A DNA stretch of 64,000 nucleotides. Origin: Elymus sibiricus. Taxonomy: Eukaryota; Streptophyta; Magnoliopsida; Poales; Poaceae. The notes below the pieces were generated by a model. The model searched no databases. It saw only the letters and a program-made list of their open reading frames with translations, and was not told the origin of the DNA. Of this stretch, positions 34,586 to 46,146 are shown piece by piece. Where the stretch lies: NCBI GenBank assembly GCA_039707655.1, contig CM077667.1, positions 152,249,142-152,313,141 on the forward strand, read 5' to 3'. Position numbers and translations under genes: made by a program. Every line of letters starts with the position of its first letter. The stretch's first letter is position 1.

Positions 34586-36376
34586 TGTTGGAAATATGCC
34601 CTAGAGGAAATAATAAAATAGTCATTATCATATTTCCTTGTTCATGATAATCAATTATTACCCATGTTACAATTGTATTGATTGGAAACTCAGATACATG
34701 TGTGGATGCATAGACAAAACTGTGTCCCTAGTGAGCCTCTACTAGAATAGCTCATTGATCAAAGATGGTTGAGGTTTCCTGACCATGGACATGAGTTGTC
34801 ATTTGATAACGGAATCACATCATTAAAAGAATGATGTGATGGACAAAGACCCAACCGTAAGCATAGCATTTGATCGTTCTAGTTTATTGCTACTGCTTTA
34901 TCCATGTCAAGTATCTGTTCCTACGACCATGAGATCATGCAACTCCCGAACACCGGAGGAATGCCTTGTGTGTATCAAATGTCACAACGTAGCTGGGTGA
35001 CTATAAAGGTGCTCTATAGGTATCTCCGAGGGTGTCTGTTGGGTTGGCGTGAATCGAGACTAGGATTTGTCACTCCGTATGACGGAGAGGTATCCCTGGG
35101 CCCACTCGGTAATACAGCATCACAAGACGCTTGCAAGCAATGTGACTAAGGAGTTAGTCACGGGATCTTGTATTACGGAACGAGTAAAGAAACTTCCCGG
35201 TAACGAGATTGAACTAGGTATGGTGATACCGACAATCGAATCTCGGGCAAGTAACATACCGACAGACAAAGGGAACTGCATACGGGATTGATTGAATCCT
35301 TGACATTGTGGTTCGACCGATAAAGATCTTCGTAGAATATGTGGGAACCAATATGGGCATCCAGGTCCCGCTATTGGTTATTGACTGTAGAGGTGTCTCG
35401 GTCATGTCTGCATAGTTCTCGAACCCGCAGGGTCTGCACACTTAACGTTCGGTGATGATTTGGTATTGTTGAGATGTATGTGTTGGTGACCAAAGGTTGT
35501 TCGGAGTCCCGGATGAGATCCCGGACTTCACGAGGAGCTCCGAAATTGTCCGGAGGTAAAGATTTATATATAGGAAAGTGGTATTCGGGTTTTGGAAATG
35601 TTTCGGGTATTTTCGGTAGTGTACCGGGAGTGCCGAAAGGGTTCCGGGGGTCCACCAGGAGGGGCCCACTCCCCCCGGGGGCCACATGGGCCCAAGAGGT
35701 GGCGCACCAGCCCTGGTAGGATGGGCAGCCGACCCCTATAGGGGCCCATGCGCCCTAGGTGGTAGGTGGGAGGTGCCTTGGGAGGGAGGGACTCCTCCCT
35801 AGGGCGCCAACTCCCTTGTGGGAGGTGGACTCCTCCCCCTTGGCCGGTTGACCCTCCTTGGAGGAGGGGCTAGGGCTGGCGCCCCACCTACCCCCTCCTA
35901 CTATAAATAGAGAGGGAGAGTGAGGGCAGCCGCACCCAAGCCATGGCACAACCCTCTCTCTCCCTCTAGATCGTTTTCTCCTCTAGATCGGTTTCAGTAG
36001 TGCTTGGTGAAGCCCTGCCGGAACAGCTCCACCACCACCGCCACCACACCGTCGTGCTGCCGGAGATCTCATCTACCTCTCCGCCCTCGCTTGCTGGATC
36101 AAGGAGGCAGAGACGTCATTGAGTTGTATGTGTGCTAAACGCGGAGGTGCCGTCCGTTCGGCGCTAGATCGGAACGGAACAAGATTGGATCGCCGGACGG
36201 ATCGTGATCGGATCGCGAAGACGTTCGACTACACCAACCGCGTTTCTTAACGCTTCCCACTTAGCGATCTACAAGGGTATGTAGATGCACTCCTCCTCTC
36301 ATAGTTGTTGATCTCCATAGATATATCTTGGGTGTTCGTAGGAATTTTTTTGTTTCCCATGCAACGTTATCCAATA
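34586..36376 (+). repeat. Shared LTR: right LTR of C and left LTR of D
   Basis: It is a full-length LTR of ~1.79 kb starting TGTTGGAAATATGCCC. It ends CCAATA where the left LTR has CCAACA. A TATA box CTATAAATAGAG lies at 35901-35912. It is followed not by flanking DNA but by a second copia leader, so it serves both units. Confidence 0.92.
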
Positions 36377-37505
36377 GTATTGTGGGATGAAGCGGCCCGG
36401 ACCAACCTTACATGTCGACGTACATGAGACCGGTTCCACCAACAGACATGCAACTTGTTTTGCATATAGGTGACTGGCGGGTGTCAGTTTCTCTCACTTT
36501 AGTTGAATCAAATTTGACTACGGCGGTCCTTGCAGAAGGTTAAAAGGCAACTTGATAATCACCGTTGTGGTTTTGTGTAGGTAAGAACGGGTCTTGCTAG
36601 TTGCCCATAGCAGCCACGTAAACTTGCAACAACAAAATAGAGGACGTCTAACTTGTTTTTGCAGGGTATGTTGTGATGTGATATGGTCAAGACATGATGT
36701 GATATATGTGGATGTATGATATGATCATGTTTTGTAATAATTTCACGACTTGCATGTCGATGAGTACGGCAACCGGCTGGAGCCATAGGGTTGTCTTTAA
36801 TTTATTAAATCGTCATATAATTGCTTTACTTTATCGCTATGAGTTAGCAATAGTTGTAGAAGCAATGGTTGGCAAAACGACCACGTGCCGACACAATGAT
36901 GAAGATCAAGATGATGGAGATTATGGTGTCATGCCGGTGACAATGGAGATGAAAAGCACAAGATGATAATGGCCATATCATGTCACATATTTTGATTGCA
37001 TATGATGTTTATCATGTATACATCTTATTTTGCTTAGAACGACAGTAGCATTATTAGATGATCCCTTCACCTGAATTTCAAGATAAAAGTGTTCTCCCCG
37101 AGTATGCACCGTTGCTAAAGATCGTCGTTTCGAAGCACCTCGTGATGATCGGGTGTGATAGACTCTACGTTCACATACAACGGATGTAAGCCAGTTTTAC
37201 ACATGCAGAATACTTGGGTTAAACTTGACGATCCTAGCATGCACAGACATGGTGTCGGAACACTGGAGACCGAAAGGTCGAACATGAGTCATATAGTAGA
37301 TATGATCAACATGGAGATGTTCACCATTGATGACTACCCCATCTCACGTGATGATCGGACATGGGTTAGTTGATTTGGATCATTATCACTTAGGCAACTT
37401 GAGGGATGTTGATTTAAGTGGGAGTTCATTAGTAATTTAATTATATGAACTAAAATTTATCATGAATTTAGTCTTATAGTCTTTGCAAATCTATGTTGTA
37501 GATCA

Positions 37506-38446
37506 ATGGCCCGTGCTACCGTTCCCCTGAATTTTAATGCGTTCCTAGAGAAAGCTAAGTTGAAAGATGATGGTAGCAACTACACGGACCGGGTCCATAA
37601 CTTGAGGATTATCCTCATTATTGCATACAAGAATTATGTCCTTGATGCACCGCTAGGTGACAGACCTACTGCAGGAGCTAATGCAGACGTTATGAACGCC
37701 TGGCAGGCTCGATATGATGACTACTCGATAGTTCAGTGTGCCATGCTTTACATCTTGAAACCGGGGCTTCAAAAGCATTTTGAACACCACGGAGCATATG
37801 AGATGTTCCAAGAGCAGAAATTGATATTTCAAGCTAATGCCCGGGTTGAGAGATATGAAGCTCTAACAAGTTCTTTAGTTGTAAGATGGAGGAGAACAGT
37901 TATGTCAATGAACACATACTCAGAATGTCTGGGTACCACAACCACTTGACTCAGCTGGGAATTGATCTTCCAGTTGAGAGTGTTATTGACAGAGTTCTTC
38001 AGTCACTGCCACCAAGCTATAAAGGCTTCGTGATGAACTGTAATATGCAAGGGATGGAGAAAAAAATTCCCGAGCTCTTCGCGATGCTGAAATCGGCGGA
38101 AGTAGAAATCAAGAAAGAGCATCAAGTGTTGATGGTTAACAAGACCACTAGTTTCAAGAAGAAGGGCAAAGGAAAGAAAGGGAACTTCAAGAAGAACGGC
38201 AAGCAAGTTGCCGCTCCTGTGAAGAAGCCCATAGCTAGACCTAAGCCTGAAACTGAGTGCTTCTACTACAAAGGGAATGGTCAATGGAAGCGGAACTGCC
38301 CCAAGTTTTTGGCGGATAAGAAGGATGGCAAAGTGAACAAAGGTATATTTGATATACACGTTATTGATGTGTTCCTTACTAATGCTCGTAGTAGCGCCTG
38401 GGTATTTGATACTAGTTTGGTTGCTCATATTTGTAACTTGAAATAG
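37506..38446 (+). pseudogene. Element D gag and protease, frameshifted and mutated
   Basis: ATG at 37506 opens MARATVPLNFNAFLEK. A one-base loss near 37862 (GAAGCTCTAAC, expected GAAGCCTCTAAC) shifts the frame. The second part, from about 37886, carries MEENSYVNEHILRMSGY through the zinc knuckle CFYYKGNGQWKRNC, where the second Cys is Tyr and the His is Gln. The protease motif is FDTSLVAHICN, with the active-site DTG changed to DTS. A TAG at 38444-38446 stands where C has CAG. All three changes would inactivate the product. Confidence 0.88.
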
Positions 38447-39722
38447 GAGCTACGGAATAAACGAAGATTGGCTAAGGACGAGGTGAAAATGCTCGTCGGG
38501 AATGGTTCCAAGGTTGATGTGATCGCCGTCGGCATGCTACCTCTACATCTACCTTTGGGATTAGTTTTAGACCTCAATAATTGTTATTTGCTGCCAGAGT
38601 TGAGCATGAACATTATATCTGGATCTTGTTTATTGCGAGACGGTTATTCATTTAAGTCAGAGAATAAAGGTTGTTCTATTTATATGAGTAACATCTTTTA
38701 TGGTCATGCACCTTTAGTGAATGGTCTATTCTTGTTGAATCTCGATCGTAGTGATACACATATTCATAATATTGATGCCAAAAGATGCAAAGTTGATAAT
38801 GATAGTGCAACATACTTGTGGCACTGCCATTTGGGTCATATTGGTGTAAAGCGCGTGAAGAAACTCCATGCGGATGGACTTTTGGAATCACTTGATTATG
38901 AATCATTTGATACTTTCGAACCATGCCTCATGGGGTAAGATGACTAAAACTCCGTTCTCCGGAACAATGGAGTGAGCTAGTGACTTATTGGAAATAATAC
39001 ATACCGATGTATGCGGTCCGATGAGTGTTGAAGCACGCGGCGGGTATCATTATTTTCTAACCTTCGCAGATTATTTGAGTAGGTATGGGTATATCTACTT
39101 GATGAAACACAAGTCTGAAACATTTGAAAAGTTCAAAGAATTTTAGAGTGAAGTGAAGAATCATCGTAACAAGAAAAGAAAGTTTCTACGATCTGATCGT
39201 GGAGGTGAATATTTGAGTTACGAGTTTGGCCATCATTTAAGACAATGTGGAATTGTTTCACAACTCACGCCACCTGGAACACCACAGCGTAATGGTGTGT
39301 CCAAACGTAGTAACCGTACTTTATTAGATATGGTGCGTTCTATGATGTCTCTTACTGATTTACCGCTATTGTTTTGGAGTTATGCATTAGAGACAGCCGC
39401 ATTCACATTAAATAGGGCACCATCTAAATCCGTTGAGACGACACCGTATAAACTATGGTTTGGCAAGAAACCTAAGCTGTCGTTTCTTAAAGTTTGGGGA
39501 TGCGAGGCTTATGTCAAAAGACTTCAACCTGATGAGCTCGAACCCAAAGCGGAGAAGTGCGTCTTCATAGGATACCCTAAAGAAACAATTGGGTATACCT
39601 TATACCACAGATCCGAAGGCAAGATCTTTGTTGCCAAGAATGGATCCTTTCTAGAGAAGGAGTTTCTCTCGAAAGAAGTGAGTGGGAGGAAAGTAGAACT
39701 TGATGAGGTAATTGTACCTTCT
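38447..39722 (+). pseudogene. Element D integrase, partial and broken
   Basis: It continues as LWHCHLGHIG and then shifts frame near 38930. It includes HTDVCGPM with the first catalytic Asp kept (about 39000), the shared TAG at 39144-39146, FLRSDRGGEY with the second Asp, and the Glu region SKRSNRTLLDMVRSMM. It ends at the boundary with element E. RT and RNase H are missing. Confidence 0.88.
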
Positions 39723-41239
39723 TGATGACCCACAAGTATAGGGGATCAATCGTAGTCCTTTTGATAAGTAAGAGTGTCGAACCCGACGAGGAGTAGAAGG
39801 AAATGATAAGCAGTTTTCAGCAAGGTATTCTCTGCAAGTGCTGTGAGTAACAGTGGTAGATAGTTTTGTAGCAAGATAATTTGTAACAAGTGACAAGTAA
39901 CAATAGTAACAATGGTGCAGCAAGGTAGCCCTATCCTTTTTGTAGCAAAGGACAGGTCTGAAAGTACTCTTATATTAAGCAAGTGCTCCCGAGGACACAT
40001 GTGAATTTCTGTCTAGTCATGTTCATCGTGTTGAGTTGATTCACGTTCGCTACTTTGATAATTTGATATGTGGGTGGACCGGTGCTAAGGTGTTGTTCTT
40101 ACTTGAACTAACAACCCACTTATGATTACCTCTCTCGCAAGCATCCGCAACTACGAAAGAAGAATTAAGATAAATCTAACCATAGCATGGAACATGTGGA
40201 TCGAAATGAGCCCCTTATGAAGCAACGCATAAACTGGGGTTTAAGCTTCTGTCACTCTTGCAACCCATCATCTACTTGTTACTCTACAATGACTTCCCTT
40301 AGGCCCATAACATGGTGAAGTGTCATCTACTTGTTACTCTACAATGACTTCACTAAGAGAAGTAACAACATACATATCATCAAAATATCGAACGCATACC
40401 AACTTCACAAGATTACTTATAACAAGACTTCTCCCATGTCCTCAGGAACAATAGTAACTACTCACACATCATCAACATGTTCAAGATCAGAGGAGTAATA
40501 ATGATAATTAAGGATCTGAACATAATCTCTTCCACAAAGTAATCCAACAAGCATCAACTACGAGATGTAATCAACACAACTAGTAACCCACAGGTACCAA
40601 TCTGAGGTTTTGGGACAAAGATTGAATACAGGAGATGAACTAGGGTTGGAGATGAGATGGTGCTGGTGAAGAGGTTGATGAAGATTGGTCCTCCCACGAA
40701 GGAGGAAGCATTGGTGATGACGATGGCTTCGATCTCCCCCTCCCTGAGAGGGATTTCCCCGGCAGAATCTGACTGCCAGAGTGCAAAAGGGCCTCTGCCC
40801 AGGTTTCTGCCTTGAGACTGCGGCACTTCGTCCCGTCAGGTTGCTTATGATTTTTTCTAGGGTAAAACACACCATATAGGAGAAGAGGGGCATCGGAGGG
40901 CCAGCAGGGGGCTCATAAGCCATCTGGTCGCGCCCCCAGGGGGGCGGCCTGTTGGCTTGTGGCTTGCTAGCAGCCCCTCTCTGGTATATTTTTGCTCCAG
41001 AAATTCTTAAATATTCCAAAAACATTCTCAGTAAGTTTTCAGTCATTCTGAGACTGGTGATTTTTCTGCCTTTTTCTCGGTTTTCTGGTCCAGAATTCTA
41101 GTTTCCAGATATTTCCCTCCTTGTGATGTACCTTGCATATTCAGAGAGAATAAACATAAGAATTGTATGATAATGTGGAATAATGGACAAAAATAAGGTA
41201 GATAGTAGTAGGAAATCATGATGCAGAATGGACGTATCA
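39723..41239 (-). repeat. Element E 3' LTR
   Basis: On the plus strand it runs from TGATGACCCACAAGTATAGG to GGACGTATCA. It contains the GC motif GCGCCCCCAGGGGGGCGGCC near 40931, as in sister families. No second copy is in the window. Confidence 0.85.
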
Positions 41240-41255
41240 ACTCACCCAAGCTTAG
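41240..41255 (-). other. Polypurine tract of element E
   Basis: The minus strand reads CTAAGCTTGGGTGAGT immediately before TGATACGTCC. A second copy of the motif, AAGCTTGGGGGAG, lies inside the element at 42752-42764. Confidence 0.8.
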
Positions 41256-42798
41256 ACCTCGTTTGTCCTCAAGCGAAAGCCGAACTCTAAAATAATGACC
41301 ACGTAATTTGGGAGAGAGGTGTTGATAAAAATAGAATACGGACATGAGAGCATCATGAACATCATCATAGCAGCAAGTTTTCAATCATATCACCTCCCAT
41401 GAACAAGTAACAATCTATTCACAACTGAAGAAATATAGGCACAATCTTTATTGAGAACCAACAAGCAATGCAATTAGTCGTTGAGATGATCATAGCTTTC
41501 GCAATCGAGAGAAGAGTCTATGTAAGAGCTTATATTTCTAGCAAGTTCACATATTCGACTATGATGTAACCTTCTATGATTGCTAACATACATTGCATAT
41601 TTTTGGAACAAATGACTCCGCGGGACACATAGGAAGATGGGGACTTTAATGTTCTTGCCATCCAACTTATTTACCTCAAGGATAATGTCAACAATAATGG
41701 AACATGATCATTTACATTCAGCTGGATATATTTGTTTGAATCTTTCCTCAACATATAATGCTTGCCACTAAATAGTTTGGAGAATAAGAACAAGGGAAAT
41801 ATTATTGACTCTTGCATGAAAATAAAACTTGTAAGAATGTAAAAGATATGCCCTTCGCAGAAGGAAGCAGAGGTTGTTATGAGCTTTTATTTGTTTGATA
41901 TGTTTAATCTCTTAACATAAAGGAACATCACTTCATATTGCCCCTTGTGATAGCGAACTTTATTATGCATTCCATCACTTTTATTACTTCACCATCACAA
42001 GATCGTACAAAGCTTACTTTCCCTTACAATAAAAGATCTTACGTGATTAGAGGCAATTTTATTGCCTTGTGCAACAATGACAACTTACTTGAAGGATCTT
42101 ATTCAATCCATATGTAGGTATGGTGGACTCTCATGGCAAGAAACTGTGTTTAATGGTTATGGATGCACAAGTAGTATCTCTACTTAGTGTGAATCTTTGG
42201 GCTAGCAAAAGGTCCTAAGCAAGCATCACATGTTAAAGGATTCAATACCATATAACTTCAATGCAAATATGAACAAACATGATCATTATGTTGTCTTCCA
42301 TGTCCCACTTCAACACTTGATCATTATGTAATATTTTGATGGAAGCTCACAATCATAGAAGGTGTTCATGATAGTATATTTATATGTAAATCTCCTCTTC
42401 TCTACCACACTTTTGCATAGATCATATCAATTACTAACATTATGTTTGTTGGTTTCCAACACTTCTTATTGCTTATACCTCTTTTTCTATGTGAAGTCAT
42501 TACTTCTCAAGAGATAGGCATATGATTTTTCTTTTCTATTTTTTATTGCCTTGCTAAGATGATGGGTGCAAGTGAAGAAGGGACACACGATCTCAACTAA
42601 CTTTCTTATATAACTCTCACACTTGATTACAAGGATAGGTAGAACTCAAAGCAAATCTGAAATTTAACTCCCTAAATCACGAAAAACTAAAGATTGAACT
42701 AATGATAGATAGTGGTGGCAAAAAGTGATGATGATACGATACCGGGGCACCTCCCCCAAGCTTGGAACAAGCTAGGGGTTGTGCCCATACCCATGTAC
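41256..42798 (-). other. Element E 3' non-coding region
   Basis: The region is AT-rich without convincing ORFs. Read on the minus strand it shares short blocks with B and G: CTTCCTTCTGCGAAGGGC (41850-41867) and TACTTGTGCATCCA near 42165, then GAGTCCACCATACCTAC near 42120. Confidence 0.7.
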
Positions 42799-43302
42799 TC
42801 AAGTGTTCTTCGGTGATGGTGGTGATGTGCGGAAATCCTCCATCTTCCAAGGCATAGGCTCCCCATCATGGAAAGAAACCGTGGTCTCCGGAATCCTGAA
42901 ATCAGCAGCTAGGCTCATCCTTTTAAACTTGGATTCATACTCACAGTTTTGGAGTTGGAGTTGAGAGAGTTGATCCTGGAGGTGTTCAATCCGATCTTGA
43001 AGGTTGGCGAGAGCCTCCCCCACGCTTTTGGTGTCCATCTTGTTTTCACGAATGAAGTCCGTGATCATAGAGTGATTAGCACTCAAGCAACGTTCAACCA
43101 TCCCTTGACACTTGAAGATTTCCTGCTACACTTGTGCAAGCCTGGCCTTCTCGCTTCCCTCCTTCTTCGGGCCTTGAACGTCCCGCATGGTGAGCACCCC
43201 CTCACGCATCTCAATAGCCTGAGGGTGCTTCGTCACCTCCGGTAGGTAGGGATTGACGACCTTCTCGAAGAACTTGTCCTTGGTTGGCGAAGGGGAAGTC
43301 AT
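42799..43302 (-). pseudogene. Element E small ORF with coiled-coil-like segment, one in-frame stop
   Basis: ATG at 43300-43302 opens MTSPSPTKDKFFEKVVNPYL. The frame is open for 58 codons, then TAG at 43126-43128, then open again to 42799 (168 codons in all). The second half is leucine/glutamine-rich (LQDRIEHLQDQLSQLQLQ), suggesting a coiled coil, and ends FHDGEPMPWKMEDF. A TATATATA stretch lies about 85 bp upstream at 43385-43392. From memory such ORFs are common in Triticeae Gypsy elements of this group; the function is unknown. Confidence 0.6.
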
Positions 43303-43585
43303 AGCGATCTAGATCTGTCAAAAAAATAGCCCGAAACAAGAACAGAGGAAAATCTCTCGATGCAGTGGTCAAAACACCCGGGAGTATATATAATGATTTT
43401 TTTTCTAGGTCAAAATACGTGTTCCAAAAGAAATCGGAGTCCGGAGGCCACACGAGGGCCCCACAAGCCATCTAGCCGCACCCCCAGGTGGGCGCGGCCT
43501 GTTGGCTTGTGCCTCCCTTGTGGGTCCTTCCGACTCCGTTTTATTTTTGTAATTTTTCTAAAATACCAAAAATGACAGAAATTAT
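43303..43585 (-). other. Element E internal promoter/leader-like region
   Basis: On the minus strand, GC-rich LTR-like sequence (CCCACCTGGGGGTGCGGC at about 43480) is followed by TATATATA and then the small ORF. The layout is the same as in element B at 23400-23908. Confidence 0.55.
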
Positions 43586-44055
43586 TTTTAGGGTTTTGTA
43601 CATCTGTGCCCCTGGTTCCTTAGCTGTGCTCATTCATCCCCACGTCCTTAACTTTTGCTCACTTTTCCCCGCTCCCTACCCCGTAACCCTCACCAAAGGT
43701 CACAACGGAGGATGCCGTCGGGTCAATGGTTTGACAGATAACTCTGACAAGTGGGGCCGCGTCGTAAGGGCAACTCCAAATCGTATGCCCACGTCCGCTT
43801 GGGGCAAAATGGACAGACGGGTCGTCGCCTCAGGGACTCGTGGTGGCATTCCACCTACCCCCACCACCCAAAGTAAATGCGCACGCGTGGCGGGGCCCGG
43901 TCGTCAGCCACCCACCTTCGGGTCGTCGTCCTTCTATAAGTGGAAACCCATGGACCGGCCAGTCCACACTCCACATAGTAGCTTCCGCTTCCAAAGCCAA
44001 TCCTGCCCCCTCCACCCCCGGCAGGTTCTAGAAACCCTAACCCTCCGCCGTCGCT
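43586..44055 (+). promoter_or_regulatory. Promoter and 5' UTR region of the split host gene
   Basis: This is non-repetitive-looking GC-rich sequence. A TATA-like box CTATAAG lies at 43934-43940, about 115 bp upstream of the ATG. No transposon hallmark is seen. The left limit is approximate. Confidence 0.5.
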
Positions 44056-44333
44056 ATGACCTGGCCATGGTCCGGGAAGGGGAAGCACGGCCATGAGGCC
44101 GGCTCATCCTCTGGTAGGCGCCGCTCCGATCGCTCTAGGAGCCCACCACCACCACCACCACCTGCTCTGCCCGCTCCACCCGCTCCACCCGCCCCGCCCG
44201 CATTTGCACTCGGTCCATCGGCCGCCCCGCAGCGCACGCGCCTGTACATCAGCATGGAAATATGCCGGAGGTACTAGGAGACGGCGACGCCATTGCCGTG
44301 GGGAAATGCCCACCTCCCTGACAACTGGCACCT
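44056..44333 (+). pseudogene. Split gene of a grass-type family, N-terminal part
   Basis: ATG at 44056 opens MTWPWSGKGKHGHEAGSSS, then a proline-rich tract (PPPPPPPALPAPPAPPAPPA) and a hydrophobic/charged segment, RLYISMEICRRY. TAG at 44275-44277 interrupts; I recall Gln at this position. The frame then continues as ETATPLPWGNAHLPDNWHL up to the insertion of element G. Adding the right-hand segment at 63032 restores the same frame across the junction (codon CT|G). The family seems familiar from Triticeae proteomes but I can give no function. Low complexity and the stop argue that this copy was dead or dying. Confidence 0.72.
44329..44333. other. Target duplication CACCT, left copy
   Basis: CACCT precedes the TGATACGTCTCC start of element G and recurs at 63027-63031 after its end. 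Confidence 0.92.
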
Positions 44334-46021
44334 TGATACGTCTCCAATATATCGATAATTTATGAAGTATTCATGCCATATTCACCTATGTCTACAATAA
44401 TTTTATATGGTTTTGATGCACTTTATATGATTTATTTAGAACTAACACGGACTGACGCTGTTTTCAACAGAATTACCGTGGTGTTGTTTTTGTGCAGAAA
44501 ATGAAAGTTCTCGGAATCGCCCGAAACTTTTTGGTGATTTTTTCTGGACCAAATAAGCAATATTGGAGTGAAGAACCACCGGACAAGAGCCACGAGGTGG
44601 GCACAACCCACCAGGGCATGCCAGAGGGCCCATGCGCGCCCTGGTGTATCGTGCCCTCCTCGTGGCCCATCTTGGCGTGAAACCGACGCCCAAAAATCCT
44701 ATAAATATAGAAACCATCAGAAATAACCCTAGACTCTCCACTCCGCCGCCGCAACTCTCTGTATCGACAAAAAACCGATCCGGAGGCGTTCCAGTACCCT
44801 GGCGGAGAGGGTAGATCATCTTCGGTGGCCATCTTCATCATCCCGACGGAGGCCATGACGAGGATGGAGTAGTCCACCCTCGGGGCTGAGGGTGTGTACC
44901 AGTAGCTATGTGTTCAATCTCTCTCTCTCTCTCTCATGTTCTTGAGATGTCACGATCTTGATATATCACGGGCTTTCTTAATATAGTCGGATCATATGAT
45001 GTGTTTCCCTTGCTACCACGTTGTGATGAATTGAGTTTTCCCTTTGAGATTTCGTTACCGGATTGAATACTTTTATGGATTTGAGAACACTTGATATATG
45101 TTTTGCATGCGAATACCCGTGGTGACAATTGGGTGTTCTATTGATTCACTTGATATATGTTTTGGTACTCAACTTGCGGATTCCCGAGGTGACATTGGGG
45201 TAATCTGTGCATAGGGGTTGATGCACGTTCTTGTCCTACGTTCTCCGATAGAAATCTTTGGGCACTCTCTGAGGTTCTTTGTGTTGGATTGAGTATTATG
45301 AATCTGAAATTGTTTGATGCGTATCGTATAATTAACTCATGGATACTTGTGGTGACATTGGAGTATCTAGGTGACATTAGAGTTGGTTGATGCGTATCAT
45401 ATGGTGTTATTCTAGTACAAACTCTTAGATAGATCGAACGGAAAGGATAACTTGATGTCATCTTAGTACGAACTCTTGAATAGATTGATCGGAAAGAATA
45501 ACTTTAAGGTGGTTTCGTACCCTACAAACAATTTCTTCTTATGTTCTACGCTAGATAAGAACTTTGGAGTGATTCTTCGTTGCACGTTGAGGGATGGTTA
45601 TGTGATCCAATTATATTAGCATTGTTGAGAGATTGCACTAGCGAAAGTACAGACCCTAGGCCTTGTTTTCAAGCATTGCAATACCGTTTGTGCTCACTTT
45701 TGTTACTTTCTACCTTGCTGTTTTTATATTTTCAGATTACAAAAACCTATATCTACCATCCATATTGCACTTGTATCACCATCTCTTCGCCGAACTAGTG
45801 CACCTATACAATTTGCCATTGTATTGGGTGTGTTGGGGACACAAGAGATTTCTTGTATTTGATTGAAGGGTTGTTTGAGAGAGACTATCTTCATCCTACA
45901 CCTCCCACGGATTGATAAACCTTAGGTCATCCACTTGAGGGAAAATTGCTACTGTCCTACAAAACTCTGCGCTTGGAGGCCCAACAAAGTCTACAAAGAT
46001 AAAGTTGCGTAGTAGACATCA
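44334..46021 (+). repeat. Element G 5' LTR
   Basis: It runs from TGATACGTCTCC to GTAGTAGACATCA. A TATA box CCTATAAATATAG lies at 44698-44710, followed by a GC-rich leader and a (CT)n microsatellite at about 44918-44936. Confidence 0.93.
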
Positions 46022-46031
46022 AGCTCTTTTC

Positions 46032-46050
46032 TGGCACCGTTGCCGGGGAG
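46032..46050 (+). other. Primer binding site of element G
   Basis: TGGCACCGTTGCCGGGGAG lies 10 bases past the LTR end. It matches the site of element B except at the fifth base. Confidence 0.8.
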
Positions 46051-46146
46051 GTGAGTGCTTGAAGGTATATCTTTAGATCTAGCAATTGAATCTTTTAGTT
46101 CCTTGTTTTTCACTAGTTTGGTTTTATATACAAAAACTACAAAAAA

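Larger units (their letters stand above)
10883..36376 (+). mobile_element. Copia LTR retrotransposon C (BARE/Angela/WIS-like) carrying nested insertions
   Basis: Two long direct repeats, 10883-12385 and 34586-36376, bracket a plus-strand copia domain series: Gag, zinc knuckle, protease, integrase, RT and RNase H. The integrase-before-RT order defines the Copia superfamily. A decayed Met primer site follows the left LTR and the polypurine tract GTGCAAGTGGGAGAC precedes the right LTR. The left LTR lacks the first ~225 bp found in the right one. The internal region is split between 14112 and 31033 by a CACTA transposon. Removing CACTA, it would be about 8.6 kb, normal for this family. Multiple stops make the copy inactive. 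Confidence 0.92.
36377..39722 (+). mobile_element. Copia unit D: second internal domain, truncated, lacking primer site
   Basis: It starts GTATTGTGGGATGAAG directly after the LTR, matching C from about 12498; the first ~112 bp of the leader including the primer site are missing. It then follows C through leader, Gag, protease and integrase, and stops inside the integrase C-terminal part (DEVIVPS) where Gypsy element E begins. The LTR-internal-LTR-internal arrangement is a known outcome of unequal recombination between related elements. Confidence 0.88.
39723..43585 (-). mobile_element. Gypsy element E, minus strand, truncated on its 5' side
   Basis: A single LTR (39723-41239) is followed rightward by a minus-strand polypurine tract and ~2.3 kb of internal sequence; the rest of the element, including gag-pol and its 5' LTR, is absent. 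On the minus strand the LTR begins TGATACGTCC and ends GGGTCATCA, the style of elements B and G. Its presumed left target site is CTTCT (39718-39722), but the right partner is lost. The right boundary near 43585 is estimated from where host-gene promoter-like sequence begins. Confidence 0.8.

Noticed and set aside
44918..44936. (CT)n microsatellite
   Set aside because: A simple repeat in an LTR leader; nothing unusual beyond length variation between the two LTRs.
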